A stretch of 43,906 nucleotides of DNA from Nostoc sp. TH1S01. GTDB taxonomy: Bacteria > Cyanobacteriota > Cyanobacteriia > Cyanobacteriales > Nostocaceae. The stretch covers positions 1-43,906 of the forward strand of contig JAGKSW010000072.1 of NCBI GenBank assembly GCA_018993265.1, given 5' to 3'. This document shows positions 16,555 through 24,200 of the stretch, piece by piece; position 1 is the first letter of the stretch, and each line of letters opens with the position of its first letter. The notes beneath the pieces are model-generated. The model worked only from the letters and a program-made list of their open reading frames with translations. It ran no database searches and was not told the origin of the DNA. A program made the position numbers and the translations under genes.

Positions 16555-17085
16555 TTATCTAGCTAAGGAAGCGAAGTTGGTTTGACAACCTGTAGCGCTG
16601 GTACTGAGGGTGGGAGCTGTTGTAGTAGGGTTGAGTGATTCACAAGCTATTGCCACTGTGAGTGCTTCTGATGTAGCACTGCTACCTGCTAGTGTACCTG
16701 CTGTACCGTAATAAGATTTCAGAGCAGGTTTAATAGGAGTTGCGTTAAATTGAGTCAGAACATTGTTCCCGGTAATCATATAGGAATAGTTATCTGTTTG
16801 AGTCTTAATACCTACTTGGAGTTGAGAAACACTAGTAGCAAAGCCTTGATATTCTAGGTAGTAGGCTTGTTGAGAACGGTTGACTGTACCAACGTAGTTT
16901 CTGGCTTCTGACTGCTTGGCTTTGTTAACTTGACCAAGTAGTGAGGGTAGCGCGATCGCTGCCAATACACCGATAATAATTACCACCACCAGCAGTTCAA
17001 TGAGTGTAAAACCTTCTTCTTCTTGTTTGTTCTTGCGGTTGTTGAGATATTGTAGATATTTAGCTTGTAATTCTGGCTTGAGCAT
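16555..17085 (-). CDS. pilA: Type IV major prepilin-like protein
   Basis: A 176-residue prepilin. A 25-residue leader rich in charge (KNKQEEEG) ends at Gly25, the prepilin-peptidase (PilD) cut site, followed by FTLIELLVVVIIIGVLAAIA with the conserved Glu5 of the mature pilin (Glu30). The rest is a globular head, with a C-terminal Cys pair (ACESLNP ... TGCQT) forming the usual D-loop. The head is rich in Ser/Thr/Ala, compatible with O-glycosylation. The leader is long, as in cyanobacterial PilA. AGGAGA stands 7 bases before ATG 17085 and a terminator follows. The product is exported and assembled into pili for gliding motility or DNA uptake. The GT41 transferase downstream is a plausible partner. 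Confidence 0.93.
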   Translation of the reverse strand: MLKPELQAKYLQYLNNRKNKQEEEGFTLIELLVVVIIIGVLAAIALPSLLGQVNKAKQSEARNYVGTVNRSQQAYYLEYQGFATSVSQLQVGIKTQTDNYSYMITGNNVLTQFNATPIKPALKSYYGTAGTLAGSSATSEALTVAIACESLNPTTTAPTLSTSATGCQTNFASLAR

Positions 17086-17430
17086 GGGGTTTCTCCTGAA
17101 AGTTCGGGATACGAACGTTGATTGGTGAGTTCTAGTTGTAACTTACCCACTTGTAATCTCCGATCTATCACCTCTGGTAAAAAATCTTTCTTATACTTGT
17201 GACAGCACCGTCAAATTACGGTCTGAAAAAAGGAATTGCAGCAGAGATGGTGGTGTGTAACTTGTTATGAGTCATTAGTCACTTGTGCTTTGTCAATACC
17301 AATGACTAATAGAAAAATGAGACAGATAGTTTTCTAAAACTCAGAAACAGATAGTAATTCCTAATCCAAAATGGCATCAGGGTTTGATTCCACTGTGCTG
17401 GTTTGCTATGCTATATTAAACGTAGTCGTT
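17086..17430. promoter_or_regulatory. Divergent intergenic region between pilA and the NTRC gene
   Basis: This spacer carries the promoters of two divergent genes. It contains STRR-like sequence with an inverted ATTAGTCA / TGACTAAT pair (about 17273-17310). The pilA leader ends with a good ribosome binding site. No specific activator box was identified. Confidence 0.45.
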
Positions 17431-18819
17431 ATGAGTTCAGCTAAGTTTATGACTAACCCGACTGTAGAAAATGTGGTGATTATCGGTTCTGGGCCAGCAG
17501 GATACACCGCTGCCATCTATGCGGGAAGAGCTAATCTGAAACCCGTTGTGTTTGAAGGTTTCCAAGCTGGAGGATTGCCGGGTGGACAGCTGATGACCAC
17601 AACGGAAGTAGAGAACTTTCCTGGATTTCCCCAAGGGATTACTGGGCCAGAACTGATGGATCGGATGAAGGCACAGGCTGAGCGTTGGGGGGCTGAATTA
17701 TATACTGAGGATGTGATATCTGTTGATTTAAGCCAGCGTCCGTTTACTGTTCGCTCTGAAGAAAGAGAAGTTAAAGCCCACAGTTTAATTATTGCCACTG
17801 GTGCAACGGCGAAACGTTTGGGTTTAGCTAGTGAACATCAGTTTTGGAGTCGGGGAATTTCTGCTTGTGCAATTTGTGATGGTGCAACACCAATTTTCCA
17901 CGGCGCAGAGTTAGCGGTAATTGGTGCTGGTGACTCAGCCGCAGAAGAATCAATTTACCTAACTAAATATGGTTCCAAGGTTAACTTGTTGGTGCGGTCT
18001 GATAAGATGCGGGCTTCTAAAGCTATGCAAGACCGAGTTTTGAGTAACCCGAAAATTCAGGTGCATTGGAACACAGAAGTTGTGGATGTGTTCGGTAATG
18101 GTCACATGGATGGGGTGAAAGTTCGCAATAATAAAACTGGTGAAGAAAGCAAAATCCATGCCAAGGGTTTATTTTATGCGATCGGTCACACTCCCAACAC
18201 CTCTTTATTTAAAGGACAGCTAGAACTAGATGAGGTTGGTTACATTGTCACAAAACATGGTTCTGTAGAAACCAGTGTTGAAGGAGTTTACGCTGCTGGT
18301 GACGTGCAAGACCATGAATATCGCCAAGCAATTACAGCTGCGGGTACTGGTTGTATGGCGGCGTTGTTGACAGAACGTTGGTTATCTTCTAATGGTTTAA
18401 TTCAAGAGTTTCATCAAGAACCAACAATCAATAATGAGTTAGAAACTCAACCAGCACAAAAGAAAACTGAAGTTGAGGAAGCAGCTGGGTTTAATTTACA
18501 GGCGACACGTCATGAAGGTGGTTATGCTTTACGTAAATTATTCCATGAAAGCGATCGCCTGCTCATTGTCAAATACGTCGCTCCCGGTTGCGGCCCATGT
18601 CATACCCTCAAACCCATACTGAATAAAGTAGTGGATGAATTCGATGGCAAAATCCATTTTGTGGAAATTGACATCGATAAAGACCGCGAGATTGCCGAAA
18701 ACGCTGGAGTAACAGGTACACCAACAGTACAGTTCTTCAAGAACAAAGAACTGTTGAAGGAAGTCAAAGGCGTGAAACAAAAGAGCGAGTACCGCCAGTT
18801 TATTGAAAGCAATCTTTAA
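17431..18819 (+). CDS. trxB: NADPH-thioredoxin reductase with fused thioredoxin domain (NTRC)
   Basis: A 462-residue NTRC-type protein. The N-terminal thioredoxin reductase has the FAD motif [14 protein letters not shown], the redox pair CAIC, the NADPH motif [11 protein letters not shown] and the FAD-contact motif [15 protein letters not shown] linker of about 50 residues leads to a thioredoxin domain with [13 protein letters not shown] (active site CGPC) and [15 protein letters not shown] passes electrons from NADPH to 2-Cys peroxiredoxin and links redox state to chlorophyll synthesis and carbon metabolism. The frame is open from ATG 17371, but the extra 20 residues are not family-like; ATG 17431 or 17449 fits better. 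No ribosome binding site decides between them. All active-site cysteines are present. Confidence 0.95.
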   Translation: MSSAKFMTNPTVENVVIIGSGPAGYTAAIYAGRANLKPVVFEGFQAGGLPGGQLMTTTEVENFPGFPQGITGPELMDRMKAQAERWGAELYTEDVISVDLSQRPFTVRSEEREVKAHSLIIATGATAKRLGLASEHQFWSRGISACAICDGATPIFHGAELAVIGAGDSAAEESIYLTKYGSKVNLLVRSDKMRASKAMQDRVLSNPKIQVHWNTEVVDVFGNGHMDGVKVRNNKTGEESKIHAKGLFYAIGHTPNTSLFKGQLELDEVGYIVTKHGSVETSVEGVYAAGDVQDHEYRQAITAAGTGCMAALLTERWLSSNGLIQEFHQEPTINNELETQPAQKKTEVEEAAGFNLQATRHEGGYALRKLFHESDRLLIVKYVAPGCGPCHTLKPILNKVVDEFDGKIHFVEIDIDKDREIAENAGVTGTPTVQFFKNKELLKEVKGVKQKSEYRQFIESNL

Positions 18820-18820
18820 A

Positions 18821-18931
18821 AGTATGAAGTGTGAAGTCTGAAGTCTGAAAGCTGGGGTTGAAAAATTAAACGATTAAATCTCGACATAATACTCCACATT
18901 TCACACTTCATACTTCATACTTCACACTTCT
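18821..18931. repeat. Inverted array of AAGTATG/AAGTCTG heptamers
   Basis: AGTATGAAGTGTGAAGTCTG and more heptamers after 18821 face their inverse (CACTTCATACTTCATACTTC, near 18904-18930). This Nostocales STRR array forms a long hairpin after the NTRC gene. The same heptamer family recurs after eno at 32804-32859. Confidence 0.8.
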
Positions 18932-18971
18932 ATAATGGTCAGCGTATCTTGCTGAATGCAGGCGATCGCTC

Positions 18972-19868
18972 ATGACCATAACTAAACGTCAGCTGCCAAC
19001 TTTTTTACGTTTTGCCAAAAGTCCGAACCTTTCGCAGAAATTAATGATTATTGGGTTAGCCATCACCCTATTTTTTATCTTTTTGGCATTTTTTGCCCCT
19101 GTAATGCAGGCTTGGGGATGGCTACAAAACCCCAAAGATTTTCTTTCTAACCCCATTCAAGAAGCACCATCCGCCAAACATTGGTTTGGTACTAGTCGCT
19201 TGGGTCATGATGTATTTTCACGCACTTTGTTTGGCGCACAAGCCGCATTGCAAGTCGTGATTTTAGCAACCGCACTGAGTATGGTGATTGGAGTACCGTT
19301 GGGGATGGTGAGTGGCTATCTTGGCGGTAGGTTAGATAAGGTGTTGCTATTTCTCATGGATAGTATTTATACCTTACCGGGATTATTACTTTCTGTGACT
19401 TTGGCGTTTGTGGTGGGGCGAGGTATATTCAATGCTGCGATCGCTATTAGTATTGCTTACATTCCCCAATATTACCGCGTGGTTCGCAACCATACAGTGA
19501 GTGTAAAAACAGAAGTCTTCATTGAAGCCGCACAAGCAATGGGCGCTTCTACCTGGATTGTGCTGTCGCGTTATTTATTTTTCAACGTCATTCAAAGCGT
19601 ACCTGTACTATTTACCCTCAACGCCGCCGATGCAATTTTAGTATTGGGCGGTTTAGGCTTTTTGGGGCTGGGACTACCAGAAGAAGTACCAGAATGGGGA
19701 CATGATTTAAAACAAGCCCTGGAAGCATTACCCACAGGTGTTTGGTGGACGACACTGTTCCCTGGTTTAGCAATGACATTAATGGTAGTAGGGTTATCCC
19801 TACTTGGTGAGGGGTTAAATGAATTTGTCAATCCCCGTTTGCGGGGAGAAAATGGGATTCGGAAATAG
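18972..19868 (+). CDS. ABC transporter permease, DppC/OppC type
   Basis: A 298-residue inner-membrane permease of the oligopeptide/nickel (DppC/OppC) family. It has the family's N-terminal first helix (LMIIGLAITLFFIFLAFFAP), the signature HWFGTSRLGHDVFSRTLFGA, several membrane helices and the cytoplasmic EAA loop (EAAQAMGASTWIVLSRYLFF), which docks to the ATPase, ending in FVNPRLRG. The partner permease, ATPases and binding protein are not in the window, as often happens in cyanobacteria. The substrate cannot be told. The start ATG 18972 follows a HIP1 site closely. Confidence 0.9.
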   Translation: MTITKRQLPTFLRFAKSPNLSQKLMIIGLAITLFFIFLAFFAPVMQAWGWLQNPKDFLSNPIQEAPSAKHWFGTSRLGHDVFSRTLFGAQAALQVVILATALSMVIGVPLGMVSGYLGGRLDKVLLFLMDSIYTLPGLLLSVTLAFVVGRGIFNAAIAISIAYIPQYYRVVRNHTVSVKTEVFIEAAQAMGASTWIVLSRYLFFNVIQSVPVLFTLNAADAILVLGGLGFLGLGLPEEVPEWGHDLKQALEALPTGVWWTTLFPGLAMTLMVVGLSLLGEGLNEFVNPRLRGENGIRK

Positions 19869-19901
19869 TCAGTTAACAGTGAACAGTTACCAGTAAACAG
19901 A

Positions 19902-19936
19902 CTGATAACTGATAACTGATAACTGATAACTGATAA
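19902..19936. repeat. Five tandem CTGATAA heptamers
   Basis: Five exact head-to-tail copies of CTGATAA end just before the ribosome binding site of the 66-residue membrane protein gene. This is a classical STRR, placed where repeat-number change could alter the leader of that gene. Confidence 0.88.
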
Positions 19937-19950
19937 CTGGAGAGATTTGT

Positions 19951-20151
19951 GTGAAAGATAACCTTACTTTAATTGCTGCCGCTGCGGGTGGATTTATGCT
20001 TTCTATTGCCCTGGCTGGAATTTTGCGCGGTACACCAATTACAGCCTTGCAGGGACAATCTGGTGTCAATTATTACCCTAACACTAATCTGCAAGTTGCT
20101 GCTGTGCGTTCTGAGGAATCAACCGATTACATGTTAGAGAAACACAAGTAA
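19951..20151 (+). CDS. 66-residue membrane protein, unknown function
   Basis: GTG 19951 is preceded by GGAGAG at a 6-base spacing, which supports this start over others. The N-terminus is a single hydrophobic segment with a Gly break (LTLIAAAAGGFMLSIALAGI), followed by a polar tail of about 40 residues ending in EESTDYMLEKHK. It could be a single-pass membrane protein or a signal-anchored small protein. It is not recognised as a known family. It is close to both neighbours, the ABC permease before it and the sugar kinase after it, but repeats and a palindrome separate them, so an operon is uncertain. Confidence 0.65.
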   Translation: MKDNLTLIAAAAGGFMLSIALAGILRGTPITALQGQSGVNYYPNTNLQVAAVRSEESTDYMLEKHK

Positions 20152-20183
20152 AAATATTTTGGTTGAATGTATATCAAAAGCTA

Positions 20184-20205
20184 TGTGATACATTTCTGTA
20201 TCACA
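20184..20205. promoter_or_regulatory. Operator-like perfect palindrome TGTGATACA-TTTC-TGTATCACA
   Basis: Nine-base arms (20184-20192 and 20197-20205) are exactly inverted around 4 bases. It ends 8 bases before GTG 20214 and 23 before GTG 20229, the two possible starts of the ROK kinase. It could be a repressor site or an RNA hairpin that masks the start. It resembles CRP half-sites (TGTGA/TCACA), but with 12 rather than 6 bases between them. Confidence 0.55.
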
Positions 20206-20228
20206 ACTGAAATGTGGGATATGCAATT

Positions 20229-21137
20229 GTGGTTAAACCAGAAGTAATTGGCATTGATGTCGGGGGAACAGCAATTAAACTAGGGCGTTTTAGCCAAGAT
20301 GGTACTTGTTTGCAATCATTAATGGTGGAAACTCCCCAACCAGCAACTCCAGAAGCGGTTTTGAGTGTAATGGTAGATGCGATCGCACAAGTTGACCCAG
20401 ATAATCAAACTATTGCCATTGGTGTCGGTACTCCCGGCCCCGCAGATGCTACAGGACGCATTGCCCAAATCGCCATTAATTTACCCCAATGGCATAATGT
20501 CCCTTTAGCTGACTGGTTAGAAGCCAAAACTGACAAACCCACTGTAATTGCTAACGATGCCAATTGTGCAGGAGTTGCAGAAGCTTGGTTAGGAGCTGGT
20601 CGTTGCTGGCAAAATTTCATTATGTTGACCTTGGGAACCGGGGTTGGTGGCGCAATTATTCTGGATGGGAAATTGTTTGTCGGACATCGCGGCGCAGGTG
20701 GCGAACTCGGTTTAATCACCTTCAACCCTAACGGCCCAATGTGCAACAGTGGCAATCAAGGCTCTTTAGAACAGTATGCTTCAATTATTGCCATTCGTCG
20801 CCGCACAGGGAAAGAACCTGCGGAATTAGGCGCTTTAGCTGAGGCGGGAGATATTGATGCGCTGGCTTTTTGGCAAGAATACGGCAGAGATTTGGGAACG
20901 GGTTTAGCCAGTTTAATTTATGTTTTAACACCAGAAGCGATCGTGATTGGTGGCGGTGTCAGTGCTAGTTTTAAATTTTTCTTCCCAGCCGCTAAGGCAG
21001 AAATTGAACGGCGAGTCATGGCAACTTCGCGCTTTGGTTTACAACTTTTGCCAGCTGAATTGGGTAACTCTGCGGGAATGGTAGGTGCGGCAAAGTTAGC
21101 CTGGGAGCATTGTGTTAAACTTGAGAGCTTTGCATAA
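20229..21137 (+). CDS. ROK-family sugar kinase (glucokinase-like)
   Basis: A 302-residue protein of the ROK (repressor, ORF, kinase) family, most likely phosphorylating glucose or a related hexose with ATP in the cytoplasm. It has the phosphate motif IGIDVGGTAIKLGRF, the catalytic-base motif NDANCAG, GTGVGGAIILDG and GHRGAGGELG, and the late adenosine motif IVIGGGVS. The usual CxCGxxGCxE zinc motif is changed to MCNSGNQGSLEQ, so only one of the three zinc cysteines remains. No helix-turn-helix precedes the kinase domain, which makes it an enzyme rather than a repressor. Start GTG 20229 gives the family-like MVKPEVIGID; GTG 20214 adds five residues. Confidence 0.9.
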   Translation: MVKPEVIGIDVGGTAIKLGRFSQDGTCLQSLMVETPQPATPEAVLSVMVDAIAQVDPDNQTIAIGVGTPGPADATGRIAQIAINLPQWHNVPLADWLEAKTDKPTVIANDANCAGVAEAWLGAGRCWQNFIMLTLGTGVGGAIILDGKLFVGHRGAGGELGLITFNPNGPMCNSGNQGSLEQYASIIAIRRRTGKEPAELGALAEAGDIDALAFWQEYGRDLGTGLASLIYVLTPEAIVIGGGVSASFKFFFPAAKAEIERRVMATSRFGLQLLPAELGNSAGMVGAAKLAWEHCVKLESFA

Positions 21138-21211
21138 TTGCTGGATGATTTATTTATATCGTTTCAGGCGCGAGACTTATCATTAAAGTCGCAAGGGAGC
21201 TTCGCGTTCAG

Positions 21212-21233
21212 AGAAACGGGTTTTAACGTTTCT
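21212..21233. terminator. Hairpin AGAAACG...CGTTTCT between convergent genes
   Basis: AGAAACG (21212-21218) pairs with CGTTTCT (21227-21233) around a TTTT-containing loop. It lies between the ROK kinase and helicase-PIWI ends and may act on both strands. There is no long T-run. Confidence 0.5.
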
Positions 21234-21268
21234 GCAAAGATGCACAGAATCATCACTTATCACCTTGA

Positions 21269-24200
21269 TTAATCTGCATCTTCCAATTCAGCATCGTTAA
21301 AACACCACTCCTTAATTTTCTCAGCTAATGAGAGAGGTAATGGATACTCACACTCAGCAGCACTCCACCAATGGCAGGTTCTTAAATAATGTGTAATAGC
21401 ATGATGGAGTATAAATTTATCAGGTGATGGTGTTGCTAGTATATTGTGAGCGCGTGGTTGGGGAGCTTTCCAATCCTTTCTTGGAGATGGATTGTGGGCA
21501 ATGTTTTTGATAATACATTTGCCTGTTTTAGAATCTCGTTTACTTACTGACTTTCCATCTTTGTCTGTTTCTTTTTCATAGACTCTCGATATCCAAGCTT
21601 GATAACGACTCATCTCCTTAGCTAATTGGATAGGCTTTTCAGCAACGCTGAGGACAGTTTGAGTAAATTTAACTTTGTCCATATCGCAATTTTGTGGAAT
21701 AAAAATTCCTTTTGTAAAAGATGCCTCTCCTTTTTTAAAATTTTCTTGCTTTGTTGCGATTCCATATCCTTGCGGCACTTCATTATTCATCTTGTCACGA
21801 ATACGAACAATGTGTATTTTATTTGTCGGTGGTTGATCTGGTTTAAATTGACTGTCTTGTAACCAAGTCCAATAGCTACGAGCATTTTGACCGTGAACAA
21901 ATAAATATATGTCGTCAGCGACAGAGTATGTCTGGCTCAATGTCGTTAGCATATTATTGATGACTTGATTGCAATTTACCTTAGATGTTCTCGACTGAGA
22001 TAATAAGCAAATTACCTCAGGCATGGTGCGAAAGTTTAGATCCCTTTGAGGCAATAAAACACTGACTTCATTTTGATAAATTGTTACTAAAACTGGCTCA
22101 CTAAAACTTTTATTTGCTGTTTTATCGTTGCGCCTAATTACGTAGAAGCCAGCGTACACACTATTATCTTCAGAAGTTGACAAAGGGCAATTTAAATTAA
22201 ATGGTAAAATGGCATCTACAATAGCGGCAAAAGCACGATTATAGAGACTAGCTTGCAAATCTTCATATATTATGTTTTCCCCAGTTTCCTTGTTAATACC
22301 TTTATCCTTAGACAGGATGCACTGCGGAATCAAATTATATTTAGGTAGCAAAGATTTTAAATACGACTTGGGATCTTTGCCACCACGGTACAGAGGATGT
22401 TCTGGAGGTAGAATTTCTACAATAATTGGCGTTGGATGCTCAGGCTGGTTCTGCCGCCCAAATTCTCGAATATGACGATCATCAGCAACAGGTCGGTCTT
22501 TTTTCTTTATCTCTGGTATTGGGTCTGCTAAACCTTCAGACGGATAAAATTCCAAATTGAGACTATTGCCGAAATAATGCTTAGACACTAAAGCAAGAGC
22601 GTCTCGGATTTCTTCTGTAAGGTAACGTACTTGAATAGTTAAATTATTGGCCCGTTCAGCCAAAAATAGTTGTAATTTTTTGTCAAGACTAGGTAGCGTA
22701 TTTTTTAAGGGGTTAGGTCGGGAAATTATTGGTTTTTTCTCGAATCTTTGCTGGATAGATTTTTTCAAATTTCCATTGACAGCAATTCTTTTCCAAGGTG
22801 CAGAAATTTCCACTCCAGATGGTAAAACCTTTTTGATTTGTTGAAGTAATGTTCTTGCATCTTCAAAAGGAAATCCAGTACCCCATCCTGCTTTTTGATA
22901 GCTTCTTGCAGGAATCAAAATATCCATCTGGTTGGTTTGAATAAAATTTAGTGGGTTTGCTAACAAATCTTGAATACTAGGAATTTCTACTGCTAAACGT
23001 TCTAAAATCTGGCTGACCTGCCGATTTTTCCATTGCGGAACATATACTGTTTCTTCCTTACGGTAATTTGCTTCTAGAACAGTGAAAGCATTTGGATTTA
23101 AGAGGTTATAGTTTCCTAGCCAAGAGCGTAACCGACGAATATAGCATCTTATAGTGCCTTTTTCTAAACGAACACCTGAGTCATTTCCTTGTTTAACTAT
23201 CCAACGCTTCATCTGAAAGTGAACATTGATTTTTTTAGGGTCAATATCACTTTGCGTTGATATCACAAGTGCAATGGATGCTCGATGACCATGCGTATTT
23301 TTAAAAGGCGGCCAAGAAACAAGTTCAACGGTATTTTTGCTTATGCCTGGGCCAAATAAAAACTTGAATGAATTTTCTCCTAATTGATACTCATGCTTGC
23401 TGAGTTCCCAAGCGATCGCCCACGAAGGAACCCAAAATTCAAGATGGTCTGGTGTAGCTTCAGTCCAACAAAACTGATCGGTACTGTAATATTGCTTTAA
23501 CGCTGCGTGTTCTGATTCTGGATAACATACCTCAACCCATCTCTGAAATATGAGGGAGAGAATTTCTGGGTCAACTGGTTCATAAGCAAAGAAAGCAGCT
23601 GGGTTTGGTTCGTTATTAACTATAAATTGATTATTGATAACGCGAATCTGCGGCAACAACAGTCGGAGTATAGCAATTAATGAAGTTGTTGGAGCGGTTT
23701 CTTCAGGTTTTCCATAATGGGCATTAAACTTAGCCAGATTGGGAAATGGCATCACATAGCCAGCGATATCTTTAACCAGTCCCTCGTTGTATTCCAGGTA
23801 GATGGGCTGAAAGTAATTATTTGTAACAATGAGCAGGTTTTTGCGATCGCTACCAACATTTGCTGCTAAATAATCTTGAAATTGCTCAATTAATGGCTGA
23901 CCTTGCTTACTTTTACGGCAAAGTCCTGCAATCATGCGGCTAATATTCTCTTGCCGATCATCTCCTTGACTACCGGAGATAAAAACAGGATACCCTGCAT
24001 CATCAACCACAGGGCAATAAAAGAATTCACTTTCATGAGCTACAGCTTGAGACTTATCAGGAGGTGGTTCTATTAATAAGGTTGGCTTCAATTGCACATG
24101 AAAAGGATACGACTGTTCTGTATTTCCTGAGTAACTGGTGGCTGATGTCACTAACAAATTTGCTGGAGTCAAACCATCTATACTAAATATGGAATTCCAT

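Noticed and set aside
20184-20205. CRP or NtcA binding site
   Set aside because: CRP half-sites would need 6 bases between them but are 12 apart, and the NtcA pattern GTA-N8-TAC is absent; kept only as an unspecified palindrome.
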